A stretch of 64,000 nt of DNA from Amaurobius ferox (lineage: Eukaryota > Arthropoda > Arachnida > Araneae > Amaurobiidae), in contig OX578140.1 in NCBI GenBank assembly GCA_951213105.1, positions 29,551,780-29,615,779 on the forward strand, given 5' to 3'. Each line of letters begins with the position of its first letter. The first letter of the stretch is position 1. Below the pieces are notes generated by a model that did no database searches, had not been told where the DNA came from, and was given only the letters and a program-made list of their open reading frames with translations. The position numbers and the translations under genes are program-made. This document shows, piece after piece, positions 31,248 through 38,362 of this stretch.

Positions 31248-31499
31248 GGTTACAAAAAAGTGTTTGACTATGAAAACTGTTTGACTATGAAATCAGTAAA
31301 TGAGTTTTACATATATCATAGAAATGGAAAAATTAATTTCCAAAGTCGTTGCAAATGTTGTGAATCCATAATTAAATATAAAAAAAATATATGTGAATGT
31401 GGAAAGCAATATACATATACACACAAAAAGAGACATTTGAGAAGTAATTATCACAGTAAGCATCTTCCAGGAAAAAGTATTACAAAAAATGTTTCCTAA
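31243..31499 (+). CDS. Small zinc-finger protein, start disrupted by a 17-bp duplication
   Basis: The motif-associated ATG at 31243 opens a frame that ends after 13 codons because TGTTTGACTATGAAA occurs twice in tandem (offset 17 bp, from 31261 and 31278). The main frame, open from GTG at 31260 to 31499, encodes CKCCESIIKYKKNICECG then a Cx-HKKRHLRSNYHSKH segment, consistent with one or two zinc-binding fingers. The 17-bp duplication shifts frame between start and body. Probable DNA- or RNA-binding small protein; the gene may be broken or may start at the GTG or an internal ATG at 31287. Confidence 0.55.
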
Positions 31500-31507
31500 T
31501 AAATGGA
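31487..31507 (+). promoter_or_regulatory. Gene-junction motif, copy 2
   Basis: AATGTTTCCTAATAAATGG again, joining the zinc-finger gene stop to the SAP-like gene start. Identical to copy 1 over 20 bases. Confidence 0.6.
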
Positions 31508-31718
31508 GTTTACATTAAAGTCAAAGACTATTAATGAACTTAGAAAAGTAGTAAAACAATTGAATATTAAACAACTTAAAGGTTGTAAGAAGGTTGATTT
31601 AATTAAATTATTAACTAAATATATCAGAAAAACAGGTGAATATAAACCTGTTTTAGTAGATTTATTAAATTTAGATTTGTCAGCATACTTGGAAAAAAAG
31701 AAAAAAAATATTTATTGA
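31503..31718 (+). CDS. SAP-like domain segment, probably the original N-terminus of polB
   Basis: 71 codons reading INELRKVVKQLNIKQLKGCK then KVDLIKLLTKYI, the pattern of a SAP DNA-binding helix-extended-loop-helix. The frame ends in TGA just after an A-rich run at 31692-31708. The polymerase frame is open from about 31690 onward through acidic sequence with a CRICGKYYEDEEH motif before the first ATG at 31921. So the SAP segment and polymerase are adjacent frames that may once have been one gene, or one gene now separated at the homopolymer run. A sequencing length error in the A run is also possible. Confidence 0.55.
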   Translation: MEFTLKSKTINELRKVVKQLNIKQLKGCKKVDLIKLLTKYIRKTGEYKPVLVDLLNLDLSAYLEKKKKNIY

Positions 31719-31920
31719 TAAACCTAAAAAACGTAAAAAAATTAAAAATATTTTTGATTCTTTTAGTTTAAGATTTGATAAAAATGATTTTAAATCTGTC
31801 TTTCCTGAAGATAATGTATTTACAGTAGAAGAAAATCTTGAAAAGTTATTTACAGAAGATAGAAAATGTCGTATATGTGGTAAATATTATGAAGATGAAG
31901 AACATATAAAGAAAGACTTA

Positions 31921-34872
31921 ATGATTAAAAGATCAAAACAAAAAAGAAAATGTATTATTTGCGGTATATATTATAAACATTTAGAAAATCACATATCAAG
32001 TCGAAAACATAAAAAAGCATTAGATGAAGGTAATGTAGAAATTAAGGAATATGAAACTGCTTATAAATCTAGATTAAGATCATACAGAATTAATAATTGT
32101 AATAATATTAAAATCCCTCTAGAATTTTTAGAAGAGAAAAGAAAGGTTGTAATAGAAAAAATAAAGGACATTTTGAAAGAATTTAATGGAATAAAGGTAA
32201 ATTTTAAATTGTTTTGTTTGTATAAATTGAATGAAGAAATTCAAGAATTTACATTCAAAACTGAGAATCAAATTATATTAAAATCTAATGATTTACATAC
32301 TTTTTATGATTATGTTATTGACAACTTAATAAATGAATCTGATGATTTTATATCAAAAGGATCTGGTTGGAGTCTTGAAGAAATTAAATTTTTGGAATTG
32401 AGAATAAATAAGTATCAACCCTTGAGAGGATCAAGTTATATTGATTTACCTGAAAATATTAAATCTAAACAAGCTATAATAAATGTAAAAAATATAGATA
32501 ATAAATGTTTTATGTGGTCTATATTATCAGCAATTCATCCTGTAAAAAAAAATCCTCAAAGAGTGTCAAAATATGAACAATATATAGATGAATTAAACTT
32601 TAAAGGAATTGATTTTCCTGTTTCATTAGACAATATTAAGAAATTTGAAAAACTAAATAATATATCTGTAAATGTTTATAGTTATGATGGTTCAATTTAT
32701 CCACTTAGAATAACTAACAATAAATTAGAAAAACATGTAAACTTGTTTTATATGAAAGATCATTATTGTTGGATTAAAAATATGAATAGTTTGATCAGAT
32801 CACAAATTACTAATCATCGTATATTTTTATGTGATAGATGTTTAAATTATTTTTATTCTGAGGAAAGATTAAAGATACATGTGGAATACTGTAAAGATGC
32901 TGTCACAATTAATATGCCTAAAAAAGATGAAGTTATTCAATTTAAAAATCATGAAAGAAAAAGGAGAGTACCATATACTATATATGCTGATTTTGAATCT
33001 CTCTTACCTAAAATTGATACATGTGAGCAAGATCAAACTAAATCATATACTGTGAAATATCAAAAACATGTAGCAGATGCATTTTGTTATTATATTAAAT
33101 ATGAAAAGGAATACTTTAAACCTCCTGTTGTTTATAGAGGACTAGATACAATCAAAAAGTTTGTATCTATGTTAAAAGAAGATACTCTTAAAATTGAAAA
33201 AATTATAGAAGACAAAACTAAAAAATATGAAAATATCAAATCAATGATAGAGTTCGATGAAAATCATTATAAAAGAACTAATATTTGTCATATATGTGAA
33301 AATCAAATCTTAAATGATGAAAAAGTAATTGATCATTGTCATATAACTGGAAAATATAGAGGTCCTGCTCATAATATTTGTAATTTAAATTATCAAATTC
33401 CAAAATTTATTCCAGTAAAAATTCATAATTTAACAGGTTATGATTCTCATTTGTTTATAAAAGAACTTGGATTTGATCAATCAAAAATAGATATTATACC
33501 TAATACTGAAGAAAAATATATATCTTTCAGCAAAAAAATAGGAGGTATGAAATTGAGATTTATTGATTCATTTAAATTTATGTCTTGTAGTTTAGATAAT
33601 TTATCAAAAAACTTGAGACCAGAAAATATTGAGTTGAATAAGTGTCCACCAAAAATACGAAAAATGAAATATATTAAATACTTAAAATCTAAATTTAGAG
33701 AGACATCATTACATTTTCCTGATGATAAATTAGATCTCATTACAAGAAAAGGTGTATATCCTTATGATTATATGGATTCTAGAGATAAATACAAAACAGA
33801 ATTACCTTCAAAAGATAAATTTTATAATAAATTGAATGAATGTAATATAACTGATGAAGAATATAAACATGCTCAACGTGTTTGGAAAGAATTTAATATA
33901 AAAAATTTAGGTGAATATACAGATTTATATGTCAAAACAGATGTATTAATTTTAACAGATGTATTTGAAAATTTTAGAGATGTTTGTTTAAAAACTTATA
34001 AATTAGATCCAGATTGGTATTTTACAGCTCCTGGTTTATCTTGGGATGCAATGTTAAAAATAACAAATGTTAAATTAGATTTATTAAATGATTATGATAT
34101 GATTCTCATGATAGAAAAAGGTTTAAGAGGAGGTGTTTCACAATGTTGTAATAGATATGGAAAAGCTAATAATAAATATATGAAAAATTATGATAATAGT
34201 AAAGAATCTAATTATTTAATGTATTTAGATGCTAATAATTTATATGGATGGGCTATGAGTCAATATTTACCATATGGAGAATTTAAATGGTGTAATGATT
34301 ATGAAAAAAATTACGTTAAACGTGAATTATATAATAATAAAATAAAAGATGAGATTGGATATATATTTGAAATTAGTTTAAGATATCCAAAAGAGTTACA
34401 TGATTATCATTCAGATTTACCATTATGTCCTGAAAATAGAATTCCTGAAAATTCGAAACAAGGTAAGTTATTAACAACTTTACACGATAAAGAGAAATAT
34501 GTAGTTCATTATAGAAGTTTAAAACAATATTTGAAAATGGGTTTAAAGGCTGTAAGAGTGCATAGAGTATTGCAATTTAAACAATCAAATTGGTTAAAAA
34601 AATATATAGATTTAAACACTGAAATGAGAAAGAAAGCTGCTAATGATTTTGAGAAAGATTTTTATAAATTAATGAATAATTCCATATTTGGAAAAACTAT
34701 GAAAGATATAAGAAAACGAATCGATGTAAGATTATGTTGTAATTATGATCAAGTTAAAAAATTAATTGCTAAACCTAATTTCAAATGTAGAACTATTTTT
34801 GATGAAAATTTGGTAGCTGTTCACATGAAAAAAACAAAACTATATTTTACTAACCGATTTATGTTGGAATGA
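31921..34872 (+). CDS. POLB: Protein-primed DNA polymerase B, main part (frameshifted near its end)
   Basis: 983 codons from the first ATG; the frame is open upstream to about 31690. Visible in order: C2H2-type fingers (CIICGIYYKHLENH and CDRCLNYFYSEERLKIH), exonuclease motifs (YADFES; HNLTGYDSHLF; YTDLYVKTDVLIL), an endonuclease-VII-like Cys/His cluster (CHICENQ...DHCHITGKYRG...CN), polymerase motif A (LDANNLYGWAMS) and motif B (LMNNSIFGKTM). Motif C is not in this frame; it lies in the next frame from 34869, so a one-base frame change sits near 34855. Replicates the element from its TIR ends using a protein primer. Confidence 0.92.
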   Translation: MIKRSKQKRKCIICGIYYKHLENHISSRKHKKALDEGNVEIKEYETAYKSRLRSYRINNCNNIKIPLEFLEEKRKVVIEKIKDILKEFNGIKVNFKLFCLYKLNEEIQEFTFKTENQIILKSNDLHTFYDYVIDNLINESDDFISKGSGWSLEEIKFLELRINKYQPLRGSSYIDLPENIKSKQAIINVKNIDNKCFMWSILSAIHPVKKNPQRVSKYEQYIDELNFKGIDFPVSLDNIKKFEKLNNISVNVYSYDGSIYPLRITNNKLEKHVNLFYMKDHYCWIKNMNSLIRSQITNHRIFLCDRCLNYFYSEERLKIHVEYCKDAVTINMPKKDEVIQFKNHERKRRVPYTIYADFESLLPKIDTCEQDQTKSYTVKYQKHVADAFCYYIKYEKEYFKPPVVYRGLDTIKKFVSMLKEDTLKIEKIIEDKTKKYENIKSMIEFDENHYKRTNICHICENQILNDEKVIDHCHITGKYRGPAHNICNLNYQIPKFIPVKIHNLTGYDSHLFIKELGFDQSKIDIIPNTEEKYISFSKKIGGMKLRFIDSFKFMSCSLDNLSKNLRPENIELNKCPPKIRKMKYIKYLKSKFRETSLHFPDDKLDLITRKGVYPYDYMDSRDKYKTELPSKDKFYNKLNECNITDEEYKHAQRVWKEFNIKNLGEYTDLYVKTDVLILTDVFENFRDVCLKTYKLDPDWYFTAPGLSWDAMLKITNVKLDLLNDYDMILMIEKGLRGGVSQCCNRYGKANNKYMKNYDNSKESNYLMYLDANNLYGWAMSQYLPYGEFKWCNDYEKNYVKRELYNNKIKDEIGYIFEISLRYPKELHDYHSDLPLCPENRIPENSKQGKLLTTLHDKEKYVVHYRSLKQYLKMGLKAVRVHRVLQFKQSNWLKKYIDLNTEMRKKAANDFEKDFYKLMNNSIFGKTMKDIRKRIDVRLCCNYDQVKKLIAKPNFKCRTIFDENLVAVHMKKTKLYFTNRFMLE

Positions 34873-35486
34873 GTATATTAGATTTATCTAAACATTTAAT
34901 GTATGATTTTCATTATAATGTTATGAAATCGAGATATAAGGATAATATTAAGTTATTATATATGGATACAGATAGTTTTATATATGATATTAAAACAGAT
35001 GACTTTTATGAAGATATGAAGTCTATGATTGATTATTTCGATACATCTGATTATCAAGTAAATAATCTGTATAATATGCCTAGATATAATAAAAAAGTAT
35101 TAGGTAAAATGAAAGATGAAAATAACGGTGTGATTATGGAAGAATTTGTAGGTTTAAGAAGTAAAATGTATTCAATAAGATTAGAAAAACAGAGTGTTGA
35201 AGAATATAATAATAATAATGAAGACCATAAAAATTTTGAGATTAAGAAGTCTAAAGGTACTAAGACTAGTACCGTTAAAAACAGAATATCATTTGAAGAT
35301 TATAAAGACTGTTTATTGAATAAAAAAGATCAATATAGAACACAGAATTTAATTAGAAGTAAGAAACATGAATTGTATTCAATTCAAGTGAACAAGATAG
35401 CTTTATCAGCAAAAGATGATAAAAGATTTATATTAGAAGATGGTATGAATACTAGAGCTTTAGGACACTATAAAAATGTTTACTAA
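34869..35486 (+). CDS. POLB: DNA polymerase B, C-terminal part (motif C)
   Basis: 205 codons overlapping the end of the previous frame by 4 bp. Begins SILDLSKHLMYDFHYNVM and carries the catalytic YMDTDSF (motif C) near residue 38, then a thumb-like KKVLGKMKDE region. It ends in TAA inside the junction motif TTTACTAATAAATGG. Separation from motifs A and B by a frame change means that, as sequenced, no single open frame encodes all polymerase catalytic residues. The break may be real decay or an assembly error. Confidence 0.9.
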   Translation: MSILDLSKHLMYDFHYNVMKSRYKDNIKLLYMDTDSFIYDIKTDDFYEDMKSMIDYFDTSDYQVNNLYNMPRYNKKVLGKMKDENNGVIMEEFVGLRSKMYSIRLEKQSVEEYNNNNEDHKNFEIKKSKGTKTSTVKNRISFEDYKDCLLNKKDQYRTQNLIRSKKHELYSIQVNKIALSAKDDKRFILEDGMNTRALGHYKNVY

Positions 35487-35494
35487 TAAATGGA
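35474..35494 (+). promoter_or_regulatory. Gene-junction motif, copy 3
   Basis: AATGTTTACTAATAAATGG with a preceding TATAAA, between polB and the next small gene. Confidence 0.6.
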
Positions 35495-35735
35495 TGAGTG
35501 CTTAGGTGATATTCGAGCTTTAAATTTTACAAATTCTGAAGAAATTTACTATATGACTTATCTTTGTAATGAATTGTATGATTTATATATAAAATATGAT
35601 CATAATAAAAAACTATTATCAGAAAGTTTTCATAGGTTGACTGAATTAATTGAAAAAGAAGAAAATGAAGATATTAAATTGAATGGATTAGGAGTTTTAT
35701 ATGTTATTTCAAAGAATTTATTCTATTGGTCATGA
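35490..35735 (+). CDS. Small acidic protein, unknown
   Basis: 81 codons, helical, with no recognised motif; acidic in the C-terminal half (LIEKEENEDIKLN). Starts exactly at the junction motif after polB and ends in TGA. It could be a replication accessory protein, but only location suggests this. Confidence 0.5.
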   Translation: MDECLGDIRALNFTNSEEIYYMTYLCNELYDLYIKYDHNKKLLSESFHRLTELIEKEENEDIKLNGLGVLYVISKNLFYWS

Positions 35736-35787
35736 ATTTATAAAAAATGTTTTATATCCTAGGATAACTAAATATTGTGCCGATTCG

Positions 35788-35798
35788 CTATATATAAG
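35788..35798 (+). promoter_or_regulatory. TATA-box-like element
   Basis: CTATATATAAG, 76 bp upstream of the ATG of the 24-codon micro-ORF. The same TATATAAG core is used in the LTR promoter at 45875. Confidence 0.4.
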
Positions 35799-35873
35799 AT
35801 ACTTGAGTCATTTTTGTAACTGAGAAAAACAATAAGTCTTAAAACGCGTTCAAATTCGGCCGCGAGTACAAAG

Positions 35874-35948
35874 ATGAGCAATCCTTATCTTTCACACCCG
35901 GCGCAAATCAATCAACACGCGGCGCGCTTTCTAAAGAGGAAAAAATAA
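35874..35948 (+). CDS. Micro-ORF, 24 codons, basic C-terminus
   Basis: Starts MSNPYLSHPAQINQ and ends FLKRKK then TAA. Codon use is GC-rich (CAC CCG GCG; CAC GCG GCG CGC), quite unlike all other Polinton genes. A TATA-like box lies upstream. It could be a micropeptide, a first exon or a chance frame in a GC-rich insertion. Confidence 0.3.
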   Translation: MSNPYLSHPAQINQHAARFLKRKK

Positions 35949-36099
35949 TGTCATAAAATTCTCTGCAGTGCACAAGTTAGTGCAGTCATTTTTAATATAT
36001 TAGAGGGTTTATAAAACTATTTTTTTTTGTTTATAATAACTATTTTTTTTTATAATAATCTAAAATTTTCTTAAGATTTTTCTTAATATCTCTATAATT

Positions 36100-36124
36100 C
36101 AGGGGGGATAACCATCCTCCCCTG
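36100..36124. repeat. GC-rich hairpin
   Basis: CAGGGGGGATAACCATCCTC then CCCTG: the arms CAGGGG(G)GGAT and ATCC(T)CCCCTG pair around AACC. Confidence 0.6.
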
Positions 36125-36137
36125 GATTTGTACCATA

Positions 36138-36191
36138 ATGTATAAAATTAAACCTTTAGAATATCAAAAAGATATTTTTCCAATGGAGTAA
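36138..36191 (+). CDS. Micro-ORF, 17 codons
   Basis: MYKIKPLEYQKDIFPME then TAA, 31 bp upstream of the next gene. Too short to judge; it could be an upstream ORF. Confidence 0.2.
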   Translation: MYKIKPLEYQKDIFPME

Positions 36192-36205
36192 TTTTATTTA
36201 TAAAA

Positions 36206-36226
36206 AAATGTTTACTAATAAATGGA
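36206..36226 (+). promoter_or_regulatory. Gene-junction motif, copy 4
   Basis: AATGTTTACTAATAAATGG preceded by TTTATAAAAA. Here no gene ends at the motif, which argues that the sequence is kept for its own sake and not as coding ends. Confidence 0.6.
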
Positions 36227-36500
36227 AGAGTTCAATAGACTGAGAGGTTATCCTAAGACGTTTAAATTAAATGATTTATATCCTGGAAAATATGATCTGA
36301 TATCATTGAAAAAAATTAAAACGAAATATGGAGATACAGTAATCGCAAATTTATATGTGACAGATGAAGAAAGGGGCTATTACCTAGCGAATAAACATGG
36401 TATGCTTTCTGATGAATCTATATATAAAATCAATAAAGGTAGATATATATTTAAGTATTCAGGTATGATTAATGATAAATATGAATTAGAGGAAGCTTAA
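36222..36500 (+). CDS. Small protein, possible OB-fold
   Basis: 92 codons, alternating beta-like segments: FKLNDLYPGKYDLISLKKI, KTKYGDTVIANLYVT, then a C-terminal GRYIFKYSGMI. The 'KYxLISLKKxxTKYGxxVIAxL' pattern resembles single-stranded-DNA-binding OB folds, which would suit a protein-primed replicator, but I cannot confirm homology. Last gene of the right arm. Confidence 0.5.
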   Translation: MEEFNRLRGYPKTFKLNDLYPGKYDLISLKKIKTKYGDTVIANLYVTDEERGYYLANKHGMLSDESIYKINKGRYIFKYSGMINDKYELEEA

Positions 36501-36610
36501 TATATTTTAGAGTTAAAAAATCTCTAGAAAAGATTTATAGAATCAAACGGTCTTAAAAAACATATTATAATTTTGATGGAGAGATGATTTTCTAAGTGTA
36601 TATTATATCT

Positions 36611-37221
36611 ATAGATGGCAGCACTAGTAATTCTTTTAATATATATTAATCTTTTAATATCTATAGTACTTTGTGTATATATTAAACTTTCCTTCTATAT
36701 TTTATATTATTTATAAACTCTGTTTTAGTCGAAAAGGTCTTAGATGTTAACTTTTTTCGACTAAAAATTATTATGTTATATTTATATTTTTAAAAATTAT
36801 ATGTTTTATTGCCCCGGGGTTGGCTGAATGGATAAAGTCTTAGTCTACTATCAGAAAGATCCTGGTTCAAATCTCCATGTGCACTGTGAATATATGATCC
36901 GTACGTTATTTATTAGAATTAATTAGATTTAATTAGTATTAGTCTATATATATATAGTATATTAATTGCCTTGTCTATTTCAGTCATAGAATTTCCGGAG
37001 ATCTGGGATGAAAGGAGCCTGATGAGTCCTGAGATGATGAAAGGAGCCTGGCTGATAAGGAGTCCTAAGAAAAAAAAAGGATTTCCCCCCCGTAGACCTT
37101 AAACCCCCAACGTGTTGAGACGTATTTAAGATCAGAAAAGGTCTATGGGGGAAGGGGTTTTTGCTGAATTTTACTATATTTTATTTAGAATAAGATTGGT
37201 TGGTATAGTGCTGCCATCTAT
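36611..37221. mobile_element. Segment bounded by 16-bp inverted repeats inside the Polinton
   Basis: ATAGATGGCAGCACTA at 36611-36626 and its exact reverse complement at 37206-37221 bound about 611 bp. Inside are a tRNA-like sequence at 36813-36895, two direct copies of ATGAAAGGAGCCTG (about 37008 and 37039), and an inverted pair CCCC(C)GTAGACCTT / AAGGTCTATGGGGG (about 37088 and 37138). A small non-autonomous element nested in the Polinton is plausible; no clear target duplication was found. Confidence 0.45.
36813..36895 (+). other. tRNA-like sequence (probable pseudo-tRNA)
   Basis: Contains an A-box-like TTGGCTGAATGGATAAAGTC and a B-box-like GGTTCAAATCT at normal tRNA spacing. The T-arm stem after the B box does not pair properly and the acceptor ends do not match, so a working tRNA is unlikely. 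It could serve as RNA polymerase III promoter or be a SINE head remnant. Confidence 0.4.
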
Positions 37222-37482
37222 CAAATAAATCATCAATATATTATTTTTTTGTCTTCATTCATAACGTCGCTTGGGAGAGATAAAAGGGTGATGATAACGA
37301 GGAAGTTTGTACTTCGCTGTGACCTCGACGATAAACAAAGTTTCTTTTTTTTTTTTTTTTTTGCTTCTGATATGAGAAAGCTTAAAGGGCCTTCTTTGAA
37401 ATCATTTTATGTTATTAGGAATATTCAGAAACTATAGGATTATCATATTTGATTTCGGTGTATGAAATTTTATGATCTTCAT

Positions 37483-38057
37483 CTCTAAAAAACGCGTCCG
37501 TAATTTACGAACGTGTTTCGTCATCAATAAGTTCCAATATATTTTGAGTCACTTTGTAATCCTATTTTAGGATTATTTTAAAGTTTATTTAGAGGATTCA
37601 AGTTCTCTTTTTTCATGCATTTATCTAAACTTTTATTTTCTAAAAAACTTTGAAAAATAAAATATTTTTTTTTCGCCGTAATTTTCCCATGTTTATGGGG
37701 GGACTAACGGTCCCCCCATTTATTTTAAAGCTTAGAGGACTTCCATTCATTTGGAAGTTCTCTTTTTTCACGCATTTATTTAATTTCACCGTAATTTACC
37801 TGAGGGACTAACGGCCCCTTCAAAATAAGGTAGCCCCAAAATGGGGCGGCCTATCTTTGATCTCTTTTTTCATGCATTTAAGTTAAAATTTGGTCTAAAT
37901 GTAAAAAAGGTCTTATTTAACTATAAAATCATGTTTTTAATATTAAAATGGATCGATACCTTTTTTTTTATATATAAAAAAGATAAAAATAAGCTATAAA
38001 ATATAGTTTTTAGTGTATAAAGTACATGTGTGCTCATACGTACATATATATACTACT
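37483..38057 (-). repeat. Right terminal inverted repeat of the Polinton
   Basis: Reverse complement of 21506-22053, nearly identical in the outer 340 bp. The hairpin at 37697-37717 has the same plus-strand loop sequence as the left one, meaning its loop is inverted relative to the TIR. It ends TACTACT at 38051-38057, followed by the GCCGAT duplication. Confidence 0.95.
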
Positions 38058-38063
38058 GCCGAT
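38058..38063. repeat. Right target-site duplication of the Polinton (GCCGAT)
   Basis: Identical to 21500-21505. It lies in receptor coding sequence (minus strand ATCGGC). Confidence 0.95.
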
Positions 38064-38362
38064 GAGTAACACTTCCTCCAGTTTCTTCTTCTTGATAAAT
38101 ATAGCAAATCTCAATGTTATAATAAAGAGGTTGAGAACTATGGCAGTCATTTTAACCAATATACTGTTGTCTCCTACAAACATATTGTACATGCTGATGC
38201 CAAACGTGAATACGGAAAATGCAAAAAAATAGATTGAGGTTACATATTGGAGTATTTTTATCAGTTTTCTATGAATTTTCATCTTATTTCGGAGACCATG
38301 TTCGGAAACGCTAGAAATGATAAAGTTTTAAGAATTGCCCTGAAATTTGAATTGGGTGGCAT
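38058..38362 (-). pseudogene. Gustatory-receptor-like gene, 5' part (split by the Polinton)
   Basis: From the ATG at 38362, about 27 codons read FRAILKTLSFLAF-type sequence matching the paralogue N-terminus, then meet a TGA at 38279-38281. The continuing homology is in another frame from 38282 (KLIKILQYVTSIYFFAFSVF), so a one-base-type frame change lies near 38280. The second frame reaches 38058 in phase with 21499 on the other side of the element. This allele was therefore damaged at two places: the frame change and the 16.6-kb insertion. Confidence 0.75.

Larger units (their letters stand above)
35736..36221. other. Intergenic segment with GC-rich island
   Basis: Contains a TATA box (CTATATATAAG at 35788-35798), a GC-rich patch 35840-35935 unlike the rest of the element, a 24-codon micro-ORF at 35874, T-rich runs at 36000-36060, a strong hairpin CAGGGGGG...TCCCCTG at 36100-36124, and a 17-codon micro-ORF at 36138-36191. 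It ends with the junction motif. Confidence 0.5.
36501..37482. other. Non-coding right-arm segment before the TIR
   Basis: No gene. Holds the inverted-repeat-bounded segment 36611-37221 with a tRNA-like sequence, then T-rich sequence (run of about 18 T at 37345) and a short GC-richer patch at 37260-37330. Confidence 0.5.
21506..38057. mobile_element. Complete Polinton/Maverick element
   Basis: A 16,552-bp element with long TIRs beginning AGTAGTAT, 6-bp target duplications and the diagnostic gene set: protein-primed DNA polymerase B, retroviral-like integrase with chromodomain, genome-packaging ATPase, adenain-like cysteine protease, major and minor capsid proteins. Capsid genes read leftward and replication genes rightward from a divergent 55-bp gap at 28276-28330. 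Polintons are self-synthesising transposons related to adintoviruses and virophages; the capsid genes imply a virion stage. Damage is limited: one in-frame TAG each in the major capsid and ATPase genes, frame changes in polB and a 17-bp duplication in a small gene. The nearly identical outer TIRs and the exact TSD indicate a fairly recent insertion. Confidence 0.97.

Noticed and set aside
31690..31712. Programmed frameshift (A-AAA-AAG slippery site) joining the SAP segment to polB
   Set aside because: The polymerase frame is +1, whereas that heptamer favours -1 slippage; a homopolymer indel or sequencing error is simpler.
36813..36895. Functional tRNA gene in the Polinton
   Set aside because: A and B boxes are present, but the T-arm and acceptor stems do not pair.
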